From NCBI GenBank assembly GCA_000433735.1, contig HF998279.1, positions 1-19,871 of the forward strand: a stretch of 19,871 nucleotides of DNA, written 5' to 3'. The DNA is from Clostridium sp. CAG:167. Its GTDB lineage: Bacteria; Bacillota; Clostridia; Lachnospirales; Lachnospiraceae. Positions 1 to 7,843 of this stretch are shown piece after piece (the stretch's first letter is position 1; each line of letters starts with the position of its first letter). The notes below the pieces were generated by a model, which saw nothing but the letters and a program-made list of their open reading frames with translations, was not told the DNA's origin and ran no database searches. The position numbers and the translations under genes were made by a program.

Positions 1-27
1 TTTATAAGAGAAAGGAAAGATAGAGCT

Positions 28-1125
28 ATGCAACTCGGAATTGTGGGATTACCCAATGTAGGAAAAAGTACATTATTTAATTCACTGACAAAAGCAGGAG
101 CAGAATCAGCTAACTACCCATTCTGTACCATTGACCCCAATGTAGGAGTGGTACCGGTACCGGATGAGAGACTGGATGTCCTCAGCAAGATGAACAATTC
201 GGCCAAGGTAGTACCGGCAGTCATTGAATTTGTAGATATAGCAGGATTGGTAAAAGGAGCATCCAAGGGAGAGGGACTGGGCAACCAGTTTTTATCTAAC
301 ATTCGTGAAGTGGATGCCATCGTTCATGTGGTACGCTGTTTTGAAGATTCCAACATTGTTCATGTGGATGGCAGCATCGATCCACTGCGTGATATTGAGA
401 CCATTAACCTTGAGTTGATCTTCTCAGATGTGGAAATCCTGGAAAGAAGAATTGCCAAAACTTCAAGAGGTGCCAAGAATGATAAAAAACTGGCAAAAGA
501 AGTAGAACTTTTGCAGCGTCTGAAAGCCTTTTTGGAAGAAGGAAATCTTGCCAAGAATTTTGAGTTGAAAGATGAAGATGAAGAGGGATGGTTTGCAGAG
601 TACAATCTTTTGACTGCCAAACCTGTTATTTACGCAGCTAATGTAGCAGAGGAAGATCTGGCAAATGATGGAGCAGACAATGCACAGGTTGCCAGTGTCC
701 GCGAATTTGCCGCAAAGGAAAATTCAGAAGTGTTTGTGATCTGTGCACAGATTGAGCAGGAGATTGCAGAGTTAGATGAAGATGAAAAGAAGATGTTTTT
801 AGAGGATCTTGGATTAAAAGAATCCGGTCTGGAAAAACTGATCCGTGCAAGTTATCGTCTTTTGGGACTGATCAGTTATCTGACAACGGGTCCGGATGAG
901 ACAAGAGCATGGACCATCACAGAAGGAACCAAGGCGCCACAGGCAGCAGGTAAGATCCATACAGACTTTGAAAGAGGATTTATCCGTGCGGAAGTGGTCA
1001 GCTATGACAACCTTGTTAAATATGATGGAATGAACGGTGCCAAGGAAAAAGGACTGGTCCGCTCAGAAGGAAAAGATTATGTAGTACAGGATGGCGATGT
1101 AGTGCTGTTCCGCTTTAATGTCTGA
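28..1125 (+). CDS. ychF: Redox/ribosome-associated ATPase YchF (OLA1 family)
   Basis: This encodes a 365-aa cytoplasmic P-loop protein of the Obg-related YchF/OLA1 family, which prefers ATP to GTP, binds ribosomes and is linked to stress responses. The G1 loop GLPNVGKST is at residues 7-15. The G3-like segment DIAGLVKGASKGEGLGNQFL (about residues 70-89) is a family hallmark. The G4 site reads NVAEED instead of the GTPase NKxD, which explains the ATP preference known for the family. The C-terminal TGS domain follows, with the typical ending DGDVVLFRFNV. Length matches the family norm (about 363-366 aa). The ATG has a purine-rich GAAAGGAAAG upstream. The gene lies 24 bp before lgt on the same strand and is probably cotranscribed with it. 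Its promoter is outside the window. Confidence 0.97.
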   Translation: MQLGIVGLPNVGKSTLFNSLTKAGAESANYPFCTIDPNVGVVPVPDERLDVLSKMNNSAKVVPAVIEFVDIAGLVKGASKGEGLGNQFLSNIREVDAIVHVVRCFEDSNIVHVDGSIDPLRDIETINLELIFSDVEILERRIAKTSRGAKNDKKLAKEVELLQRLKAFLEEGNLAKNFELKDEDEEGWFAEYNLLTAKPVIYAANVAEEDLANDGADNAQVASVREFAAKENSEVFVICAQIEQEIAELDEDEKKMFLEDLGLKESGLEKLIRASYRLLGLISYLTTGPDETRAWTITEGTKAPQAAGKIHTDFERGFIRAEVVSYDNLVKYDGMNGAKEKGLVRSEGKDYVVQDGDVVLFRFNV

Positions 1126-1149
1126 TAGAAAAGACAGATTGGAGGAAGT

Positions 1150-2043
1150 ATGAAAGGAGCAGATATTGCTTTTCCGAACATAGGAATCTATTTTTCAAAT
1201 GTGCCTAAAAGTGTTTCCGTGGCAGGCTTTCAGATTGCCTTCTATGGCATTATTATTGCCTGCGGTATGCTGCTAGGTATCGTGATGGCCAGGTGGAATG
1301 CTAAAAGGACGGGCCAAAATCCGGATATCTATACTGATTTTGCTCTGTGGGGAATTTTGTTTGCTCTCATTGGAGCCAGAGCCTACTATGTGATCTTCAG
1401 CTGGGACAGTTATAAAGATGATTTCATGCAGATTTTTAACATACGCGGCGGCGGTCTGGCTCTTTACGGGGGTGTGGTCGGGGCTTGCGGGGGTGTGATC
1501 GCGGCGGTTATTACAGCCATCGTGTACTGTAAAAGAAAGAATTATAACTTTCTGAAATTTGTCGATACGGCAGTGACCGGACTGATCCTGGGACAGATCA
1601 TCGGGCGGTACGGAAACTTTATGAACCGGGAGGCCTTTGGAGAGTATACAAATTCCTTGTTTGCCATGCGCTTGAAAGTGGATGAAGTGAATCCAAGCAG
1701 TATAACGGATGCTATGACGGAGCATATGCAGACCATAGATGGTGTAAATTATATACAGGTACATCCAACCTTCTTGTATGAATCGGTTTGGAATCTGATC
1801 ATTTTGATTCTGATGATACTGCGCATCAAGAAGAAGGCATTTAACGGTGAAATTTTCCTGATCTATCTGATCGGATATGGAATAGGAAGATGCTGGATCG
1901 AAGGACTTCGTACCGATCAGTTGCAGATCGGCACAACCGGGATTGCTGTTTCGCAGGTCCTTTCTGCTGTGCTTGCTCTGGCCGGAATCGCTGCCTGGGT
2001 GCTCTTGTTCAGAAAAAATAAAAAAAGAACAAAAAAAATATAA
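1150..2043 (+). CDS. lgt: Phosphatidylglycerol--prolipoprotein diacylglyceryl transferase
   Basis: Lgt is the membrane enzyme that moves a diacylglyceryl group from phosphatidylglycerol to the lipobox cysteine of prolipoproteins, the first step of lipoprotein maturation. The 297-aa product is strongly hydrophobic with about seven membrane segments. It carries the Lgt signature GRYGNFMNREAFGEYT at about residues 152-167, with the conserved Arg, Asn and Glu. Other family markers are an N-terminal FYGIIIACGMLLG segment, RGGGLALYGGVVG near residue 98, HPTFLYES near 205 and the late GxxRCWIEGLRTDQL. The start is backed by a TTGGAGGAAG Shine-Dalgarno. The basic tail KNKKRTKKI is probably cytoplasmic. 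It follows ychF closely and is the last gene before a strong terminator. Confidence 0.97.
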   Translation: MKGADIAFPNIGIYFSNVPKSVSVAGFQIAFYGIIIACGMLLGIVMARWNAKRTGQNPDIYTDFALWGILFALIGARAYYVIFSWDSYKDDFMQIFNIRGGGLALYGGVVGACGGVIAAVITAIVYCKRKNYNFLKFVDTAVTGLILGQIIGRYGNFMNREAFGEYTNSLFAMRLKVDEVNPSSITDAMTEHMQTIDGVNYIQVHPTFLYESVWNLIILILMILRIKKKAFNGEIFLIYLIGYGIGRCWIEGLRTDQLQIGTTGIAVSQVLSAVLALAGIAAWVLLFRKNKKRTKKI

Positions 2044-2082
2044 TTTAATACAGAAACGATATGTAGTATAAAACAACTTATT

Positions 2083-2125
2083 AAGAGAGAAAAACCACTA
2101 AGTATAGGTTTTTCTCTCTTTTTTT
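2083..2125 (+). terminator. Intrinsic terminator after lgt
   Basis: A perfect 14-bp stem pairs 2083-2096 (AAGAGAGAAAAACC) with 2107-2120, around a 10-nt loop, and is followed directly by a T-run to 2125. It ends the ychF-lgt transcript and insulates it from the mraZ promoter. The A-rich left arm could also support termination from the other strand. Confidence 0.9.
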
Positions 2126-2151
2126 ATGCATTCGTTGAAAAATTTTTATGC

Positions 2152-2180
2152 TTGCGTATTCCCATAAAGTGGTGTAAGAT
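2152..2180 (+). promoter_or_regulatory. Candidate mraZ (dcw operon) promoter
   Basis: TTGCGT (2152-2157) and TAAGAT (2175-2180) are separated by 17 bp and resemble sigma-A boxes. The -10 region lies within the first two GTGG-type repeats, as expected for an autorepressed mraZ promoter. A second possible -35, TTGAAA at 2135-2140, lacks a good partner. The choice of box is an inference. Confidence 0.5.
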
Positions 2181-2226
2181 GGTGATAAAAGTGGTGCGAA
2201 GTGGAGGAAAATGTCACGAAGTGGTG
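2169..2226 (+). promoter_or_regulatory. MraZ-binding repeat array (putative operator)
   Basis: Five related hexamers lie just upstream of mraZ: GTGGTG at 2169, ATGGTG at 2179, GTGGTG at 2191, GTGGAG at 2201 and GTGGTG at 2221. Starts are 10, 12, 10 and 20 bp apart, so they fall roughly on one helix face. MraZ in E. coli and Mollicutes is known to repress its own operon by binding direct GTGG-type repeats upstream of the gene. The repeats are seen; binding is inferred from family knowledge. Confidence 0.75.
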
Positions 2227-2267
2227 TGATTGGCATAACACATCCATCACGAAACGGAAGTTGGTGA

Positions 2268-2702
2268 ATGATTATGTTTATGGGTACATACGAGCATGGA
2301 CTTGATGCCAAGGGAAGAGTGATTGTTCCTGCAAAACTCAGAGAAGACTTGGGCGAGTCGTTTGTGGTCACATTGGGTCTCGATGGATGCCTGTTTGCAT
2401 ATCCCATGTCTGAATGGGAGAAGTTCATTGACAAGTTGAAAGAATTGCCGGGGACAAAAGAAGCCCGTATGCTGCAAAGGCATTTTATGGCCAAGGCGGC
2501 ACCCTGTGAAGTTGACAAACAGGGAAGGACTCTTTTACCGGCAAAGTTAAGAGAGTACGCAGGATTGGAAAAGGAGATTGTCTTTGTAGGAGTTTTGTCA
2601 AAGATTGAGATCTGGAGTAAAAAACGCTGGGAAGACAATGATGATTATGACAACATCGAAGATATTGCCGAGGATATGTCACAGTTTGGACTGAGTTTCT
2701 AA
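2268..2702 (+). CDS. mraZ: Transcriptional regulator MraZ
   Basis: MraZ is a DNA-binding protein with two SpoVT/AbrB-like half domains that forms a ring and represses the dcw operon. Both copies of the signature are visible: DAKGRVIVPAKLRE at about residues 14-27 and DKQGRTLLPAKLREYA at about 83-98. Length (144 aa) fits the family (about 143). Two starts compete. ATG 2268 has ACGGAAG at a good distance. ATG 2274 gives the usual N-terminus MFMGTYEH, with GGTGA six bases upstream. The stop is unaffected. The gene is first in the dcw cluster, 18 bp before rsmH, behind GTGGTG repeats that are its likely operator. Confidence 0.96.
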   Translation: MIMFMGTYEHGLDAKGRVIVPAKLREDLGESFVVTLGLDGCLFAYPMSEWEKFIDKLKELPGTKEARMLQRHFMAKAAPCEVDKQGRTLLPAKLREYAGLEKEIVFVGVLSKIEIWSKKRWEDNDDYDNIEDIAEDMSQFGLSF

Positions 2703-2720
2703 TGAAAGGGGAGAAGGCTG

Positions 2721-3671
2721 ATGGAATTTAATCATGTTTCCGTTTTATTAGAAGAGGTAATCGAAAATCTGGACATAAAACCGGATGGTGTGTATGTGGA
2801 TGGTACCTTGGGAGGAGCCGGACATGCTTCCAGAGTATGTGAAAAATTAGGCCCCGAGGGTATGTTTATTGGTCTTGATCAGGATGAGACGGCGATCCGG
2901 GTCTCTACGGAACGCCTGGCAAAATTCGGTGAAAAGGTTCATATCGTCAAAAGCAACTATGTTCACATGAAAGAGGTACTGAAAGATCTTCATGTAGAAA
3001 AAGTGGATGGTATTTTGCTGGATCTTGGTGTGTCATCCTATCAGTTAGATACGGCCGAGAGGGGATTTTCCTATATGGAAGACGCACCCCTGGATATGAG
3101 AATGGACAGACAGCAGAGTATCAGTGCCATGGAGATTGTGAATGAGTATCCACAGGAAGAACTGTATCGTATCATCAAAGAATATGGTGAAGAGAGGTAT
3201 GCCAGAAATATTGCAAAAAACATATGTCTGGCAAGAGAAGAAAAGAAAATTGAGACAACCTTTGAATTAGTTGATATTATCCGCCGCTCCATGCCGGCAA
3301 AGGCACGGAATGGAAAAGGGCATCCGGCCAAGCGCACCTTTCAGGCAATCCGGATTGAATGCAATCACGAATTGGATGTGCTGCGTCAGGCGCTGGATGA
3401 AATGATCGATTTATTGAGCGATTCCGGAAGATTGTGTATTATCACATTCCATTCTTTAGAGGACAGAATGGTAAAACTGAAGTTCAGACAGGCAGAAAAT
3501 CCATGTACCTGCCCTCCGGACTTTCCGGTATGTGTGTGCGGCAATGTATCAAAAGGGAAAGTGATTACGAGAAAACCGATTCTTCCGTCACAGGAAGAAC
3601 TGGACGCAAATTCGCGCTCTAAGAGTGCCAAGTTAAGAGTGTTTGAAAGAAGAAAAACAGGGGGAATTTAA
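2721..3671 (+). CDS. rsmH: 16S rRNA (cytosine-1402-N4)-methyltransferase RsmH
   Basis: RsmH (MraW) uses S-adenosylmethionine to methylate N4 of C1402 in the decoding centre of 16S rRNA. The 316-aa product starts with the classic NHVSVLLEEVIENL and has the SAM-binding motif DGTLGGAGHA at about residues 28-37. Further family blocks are DGILLDLGVSSYQLD near residue 100, KGHPAKRTFQAIRIECNHEL near 197, and the C-terminal ITFHSLEDRMVK with a cysteine cluster and LRVFER. AAAGGGGAGAAGG precedes the ATG. Its place directly after mraZ is conserved across bacteria. The ftsL-like gene starts 3 bp after its stop, so translation is probably coupled. Confidence 0.98.
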   Translation: MEFNHVSVLLEEVIENLDIKPDGVYVDGTLGGAGHASRVCEKLGPEGMFIGLDQDETAIRVSTERLAKFGEKVHIVKSNYVHMKEVLKDLHVEKVDGILLDLGVSSYQLDTAERGFSYMEDAPLDMRMDRQQSISAMEIVNEYPQEELYRIIKEYGEERYARNIAKNICLAREEKKIETTFELVDIIRRSMPAKARNGKGHPAKRTFQAIRIECNHELDVLRQALDEMIDLLSDSGRLCIITFHSLEDRMVKLKFRQAENPCTCPPDFPVCVCGNVSKGKVITRKPILPSQEELDANSRSKSAKLRVFERRKTGGI

Positions 3672-3674
3672 TTC

Positions 3675-4124
3675 ATGTCCACAAGAAATACGCCTTATGT
3701 ATATGGAAGTGCTGCCAGGCAGTTAGAAGCAGCACCTTTAAGACGGCGAGAGGAAGAGATCCGCAGACAGCAGGAGCAGAGGAGACATCAGAAACCGAAA
3801 AAGAGAGTTGACCGGGTAGCAGTGTTTTGGACGGTGGTGACTTTTTCTGTTGTTATGTTTGTGTCATTGTTCTATATTCGTCTGCAATTTCAGTCTACCT
3901 ATTTGAGCAAAAGTGTGGTAAACTTACAAAGTGAAGTTGTAAATATGGAACGAGAGAACACTGTAGCTGAGATGGAACTGGACAATAATGTGGATCTGAC
4001 GGAGATTTACAGAAAAGCTACCAAAGAGTTAGGGATGTGTCAGCCAAAAGACAATCAGGTATTTACTTATGAGAGTAAGAAGAGTACACAAGTCAGACAA
4101 CATAGTGCGATTTCAGATGATTGA
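3675..4124 (+). CDS. ftsL: FtsL-like cell division protein
   Basis: This 149-aa protein has the FtsL layout: a long charged cytoplasmic tail rich in Arg, Glu and Gln (residues 15-47), one membrane helix (about 48-68, VAVFWTVVTFSVVMFVSLFYI) and an extracytoplasmic coiled coil (about 76-105). A short region ending near residue 130 follows. FtsL forms a trimer with FtsB/DivIC and FtsQ/DivIB that activates septal wall synthesis. FtsL proteins diverge strongly, so the call rests on topology and on the conserved slot between rsmH and the class B PBP. A DivIC-like assignment is the alternative. It lies 3 bp after rsmH and 21 bp before the first PBP gene. Confidence 0.85.
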   Translation: MSTRNTPYVYGSAARQLEAAPLRRREEEIRRQQEQRRHQKPKKRVDRVAVFWTVVTFSVVMFVSLFYIRLQFQSTYLSKSVVNLQSEVVNMERENTVAEMELDNNVDLTEIYRKATKELGMCQPKDNQVFTYESKKSTQVRQHSAISDD

Positions 4125-4145
4125 CGGTGAAGTGGGGAAAAATCT

Positions 4146-5987
4146 ATGACAGACAAGTATTATAGAGAAGAAGCCTATAGACGAAGAAGAATAAGACGAA
4201 AAAGAGCAAAACGAAGAAAGTTCACGCGTGGAATGAGGATTGCTCTTTTTTGCTTTTTTATCTTGTTTATTTTAGCATTTGCTGCTCTGGGAATCCGGAT
4301 TTACGGGATTAACAGAGATCAGGGCGAGAGATACAAAAAAGCAGCCCTTTCACAGCAGTCGTATACCAATACGACATTGAATTACCAGAGAGGAGCCATC
4401 AAAGACCGCAATAATACAACCATGGCAGTCAGTGTCAGAAAGTATAATCTGGTACTGGAACCTCGGACCCTGGCGGAAGATGCAGAAAAGAAAACGGCTA
4501 CAGTAGAAGCCATTGCATCCTATTTTTCGGTAAAAACGGATGTTGTCAATGAAGTTGTAACAAAAAAATCAAACTCCATGTATGAGCATCTGGACGAACT
4601 GAAGGAACTGGACTCTAAAAAAGTGGATGGCTTTAAAAAGAAAATGCAGAAGGATAAAAATATTGTGGGTGTATGGTTTGAAGAAACATATACAAGAGAT
4701 TATCCTTTGAAAACGGTAGGCTGCAACATTATCGGATTTATGTCTTCTGAAAATCAGGGGACTTACGGAGTTGAGGAAAGTTATAACGATGTACTCTGCG
4801 GTACAACAGGCCGTGAATTTGGATATTTTGATTCTAATATGAATTTGCAGCGTACGGTGAAAAAGGCAAAGGATGGCAATTCCGTCGTACTTACCATTGA
4901 CGCCAATGTACAGCAGATCGTAGAGCAGGAAATCCAGGATTTTCAGAAGAAGGGAACCGGCGCCCAGAAGGTGGCAGTTATGATGATGAACCCGAAAAAT
5001 GGAGAAGTGCTTGCTATGGCATCTAACTCTACCTTTGACTTGAACAATCCAAGAGATATGAGCACTATGTTTACGCAGGCGCAGATTCATGCCATGAATG
5101 ATAAGGAGAAGAAAGAAAACCTTATGAGCATGTGGTCCAATTTTTGTATTGGATCTGCCTATGAGCCTGGTTCTACATACAAACCCTTTACGATTGCTGC
5201 GGCACTGGATGAGAATCTGATTCAGGACAGTTCGACTTTTAACTGCCGCGGTGTCCTGAAGGTAGGAGACCGTGAAATCCATTGTAGTAACCGCTCCGGA
5301 CATGGTGTGCTGGATCTCCGTCACGCTTTGATGGAATCTTGTAATGCGGCTCTGATGGATATTGGATTGAAATTAAAACGAGATAAATTTATTAAATACA
5401 ACGAATTATACGGATTTGGACAGAGGACAGGAATTGACCTGCCGGGTGAAACATCCGGACTTTTGCATTCTGCTGACAGTTTGAACGAAGTGGAACTGGC
5501 TACCAGTAGTTTTGGGCAGACTCAGACGATGACTATGGTTCAGATGCTCAGCGGCTTCTGTTCCCTTGTAAATGGTGGCAATTATTATCAGCCTCATGTC
5601 GTGAAAGAAATCCAGAACAGTGATGGAGAAGTGGTAGAAACCATCACCCCGACTATCGTGAAAAAAACCACAACAGAAGATACCAGTAGTCTTCTCCGCA
5701 GTTACTTAAAATCTACGGTGGAAGAAGGTACTGCATCACCTGCCAAGGTAAAAGGATATTCCATTGGTGGAAAAACCGGTACTGCCGAGAAGCGTCCGGT
5801 CAGTGCCAAGAAATATCTGGTATCATTTATTGGCTGCGTGCCGGCAGAAGATCCGGATGTGGCGATTTATGTTATCATCGATGAACCAAAAGTAAAAGAT
5901 CAGGCCCACAGTACGTATGCTACTGAATTTGCGTCCAAGATCATGAAAAAAGTACTTCCGTTTTTAGGTCAATATCCATCAAAGTAA
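4146..5987 (+). CDS. Class B penicillin-binding protein (FtsI/PbpB/SpoVD type), first copy
   Basis: A 613-aa monofunctional transpeptidase that cross-links peptidoglycan stem peptides, anchored by one helix (about residues 31-51) after a very basic cytoplasmic tail. The PBP dimer domain follows (RGAIKDRNNTTMA near residue 81). The transpeptidase domain has all three active-site motifs: S343-T-Y-K346, S398-C-N400 and K543-T-G-T546. There is no C-terminal PASTA domain, unlike Bacillus SpoVD and PbpB; the protein ends soon after the catalytic fold. It is followed by a paralogue with the same architecture. One copy probably serves vegetative septation and the other may serve sporulation or another stage, but the sequence does not say which. 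Confidence 0.93.
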   Translation: MTDKYYREEAYRRRRIRRKRAKRRKFTRGMRIALFCFFILFILAFAALGIRIYGINRDQGERYKKAALSQQSYTNTTLNYQRGAIKDRNNTTMAVSVRKYNLVLEPRTLAEDAEKKTATVEAIASYFSVKTDVVNEVVTKKSNSMYEHLDELKELDSKKVDGFKKKMQKDKNIVGVWFEETYTRDYPLKTVGCNIIGFMSSENQGTYGVEESYNDVLCGTTGREFGYFDSNMNLQRTVKKAKDGNSVVLTIDANVQQIVEQEIQDFQKKGTGAQKVAVMMMNPKNGEVLAMASNSTFDLNNPRDMSTMFTQAQIHAMNDKEKKENLMSMWSNFCIGSAYEPGSTYKPFTIAAALDENLIQDSSTFNCRGVLKVGDREIHCSNRSGHGVLDLRHALMESCNAALMDIGLKLKRDKFIKYNELYGFGQRTGIDLPGETSGLLHSADSLNEVELATSSFGQTQTMTMVQMLSGFCSLVNGGNYYQPHVVKEIQNSDGEVVETITPTIVKKTTTEDTSSLLRSYLKSTVEEGTASPAKVKGYSIGGKTGTAEKRPVSAKKYLVSFIGCVPAEDPDVAIYVIIDEPKVKDQAHSTYATEFASKIMKKVLPFLGQYPSK

Positions 5988-6043
5988 TCATATTGAATGT
6001 CTGCCTGCAATAGACTGTAAAGATGAAACATGGGGGCGGACAG

Positions 6044-7759
6044 ATGAAACACAGACACAAGACCTATCAAAGAAGAAATGCTTTAATGGTATTCCTTTTA
6101 TTTGCATTTGCGTTGACAGCTATGATCGGGCGGCTCTGTTATCTGATGATTGTCAGAGCGGATCATTATGGTGTACAGGCGAAGGAAATCCAACAGCGGG
6201 AACGCCGTATTAAGGCAAAAAGAGGCGAGATAAGGGACCGGAACGGAAAGGTGCTGGCAGGAAACAAGGCAGTGTCTACGATTTCGGTCATTCACAGCCA
6301 GGTAAAGGAGCCGGAAAAGGTTATCCGTATACTGGCAAAAGAGTTGAAAATGGATGAGGACCAGATCCGAAGAAAAGTGGAGAAGGTTTCCTCTCGTGAG
6401 AAGATCAAATCAAATGTTGATAAGAAAACATCCGATACGATACGCGACTATGGATTGGCGGGAGTGACCGTCGATGAAGATGATAAAAGACAGTATCCAT
6501 ATGGCAGTCTGGGATCTAAAGTCCTTGGTTTTACAGGGGCGGATAACCAGGGTATTATTGGATTAGAGGTAAGTTACGAAAAATTTTTAAAAGGAATTGA
6601 TGGAGCAATCCTTACGACTACCACGGCAGGCGGCGTGGAGATAGAAAACGGAGCGGAGGAGAGAGTGGAACCGATATCCGGCCAGAATCTTACCACCAGT
6701 CTGGATGTGACCATCATGCAGTACGCAGACCAGGTGGCGAATCAGATCCTTCAGAAAAAGAAGGCAAAAAGTGTTGATATCATTGTGATGAATCCCAATA
6801 ATGGGGAAATCTATGCCATGGCCTGCGCACCGGAATTTGACCTGAATTCTCCTTTTGAAATTACAGGGGACACGGCTTCTATGACAGCAAAAGAAAAGCA
6901 GGATCTGCGTAACCAGATGTGGAGAAATCCGTGTGTGTCGGATACCTATGAGCCGGGATCTACTTTTAAGATCCTGACCAGTGCGGCCGGCATAGAGAAA
7001 AAAGTGGTTACGATGAATGACCATTTTTTCTGCCCGGGATACCGTATTGTAGAAGACCGGAGGATCCGGTGCCACAAAACCACAGGCCATGGGTCGGAAA
7101 CCTTTTTACAGGGGATTATGAATTCCTGCAATCCGGTGTTTATGGATGTGGGAAGCCGGCTGGGAGTACACAACTTTTTTGAAGAACTGAATCAGTTCCA
7201 GCTGATGAAAAGGACAGGGATTGATCTGCCGGGGGAGGCCGCTACTATTTTCCATAAAGAAGACAAGGTGGGAGCCGTAGAGCTGGCGACCATCTCTTTT
7301 GGCCAGTCTTTTCAGATTTCGCCGGTAAGACTTCTGGCAAGTTGTTCGGCTATTATTAATGGCGGAACTTCCGTTACGCCCCATGTTGGTGTCAGTACAG
7401 CCAGAGAAGATGGAAGTTACATGAAAAAGTTTACTTATCCAGGTGGAAGCAGAGTAGTGTCGAAGGAAACATCCGATCAGATCCGGGAGGCGCTGGGAAA
7501 AGTAGTATCTGAGGGAACAGGAAAAAATGCAGGGGTAGAAGGATATGAAGTGGGAGCCAAGACAGGAACCAGTCAGAAACTTCCCAGAGGAAACGGTAAA
7601 TATATAGCATCTACCCTGGCTTTTGCTCCGGTGTCAAAGCCGGAAGTCATTACGCTGGTGCGGATTGATGAGCCGGAAGGAACTTATTACGGAGGCACGG
7701 TAGCAGCACCGGTCGTGTCTCAACTCTATACAAATCTTCTTCCGTATATCCTTAAATAA
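6044..7759 (+). CDS. Class B penicillin-binding protein (FtsI/PbpB/SpoVD type), second copy
   Basis: A second class B transpeptidase of 571 aa, parallel to the upstream gene. It has a basic start (MKHRHKTYQRRN), a membrane helix (about residues 12-34), a dimer domain (KRGEIRDRNGKVLAG near residue 57) and a catalytic domain with S306-T-F-K309, S361-C-N363 and K506-T-G-T509. All catalytic motifs are intact and there is no PASTA domain. ATG 6044 is preferred to the in-frame ATG 6023 because GGGGGCGGA sits 5 bases before it, whereas 6023 has no clear Shine-Dalgarno. It is separated from the first copy by 56 bp with no obvious terminator. It is the last gene before the internal promoter for mraY. 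Confidence 0.93.
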   Translation: MKHRHKTYQRRNALMVFLLFAFALTAMIGRLCYLMIVRADHYGVQAKEIQQRERRIKAKRGEIRDRNGKVLAGNKAVSTISVIHSQVKEPEKVIRILAKELKMDEDQIRRKVEKVSSREKIKSNVDKKTSDTIRDYGLAGVTVDEDDKRQYPYGSLGSKVLGFTGADNQGIIGLEVSYEKFLKGIDGAILTTTTAGGVEIENGAEERVEPISGQNLTTSLDVTIMQYADQVANQILQKKKAKSVDIIVMNPNNGEIYAMACAPEFDLNSPFEITGDTASMTAKEKQDLRNQMWRNPCVSDTYEPGSTFKILTSAAGIEKKVVTMNDHFFCPGYRIVEDRRIRCHKTTGHGSETFLQGIMNSCNPVFMDVGSRLGVHNFFEELNQFQLMKRTGIDLPGEAATIFHKEDKVGAVELATISFGQSFQISPVRLLASCSAIINGGTSVTPHVGVSTAREDGSYMKKFTYPGGSRVVSKETSDQIREALGKVVSEGTGKNAGVEGYEVGAKTGTSQKLPRGNGKYIASTLAFAPVSKPEVITLVRIDEPEGTYYGGTVAAPVVSQLYTNLLPYILK

Positions 7760-7768
7760 GAAATATAC

Positions 7769-7797
7769 TTGCGATAGATTTCGTAATGGTATAAAAT
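7769..7797 (+). promoter_or_regulatory. Candidate internal promoter upstream of mraY
   Basis: TTGCGA (7769-7774) lies 17 bp before TAAAAT (7792-7797). An alternative register, TATAAA at 7790-7795, has an extended TGG in front. It sits in the 84-bp gap between the second PBP gene and mraY, one of the larger gaps in the cluster. It would allow mraY-murD-ftsW-murA-ftsQ to be transcribed independently of the MraZ-controlled promoter. Confidence 0.6.
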
Positions 7798-7843
7798 GTA
7801 CTCGTGCGTTAAGTACTCAATAAGATAAAAAGAGGTGCAAAAA

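Noticed and set aside
1273..2076. Long 267-codon frame antisense to lgt
   Set aside because: It is the shadow of a clear lgt gene, with a His/Ser/Ile-rich composition, and reads into the terminator region.
7835..7843. GTG start for mraY at 7835
   Set aside because: This GTG is part of the AAAGAGGTG Shine-Dalgarno serving ATG 7844.
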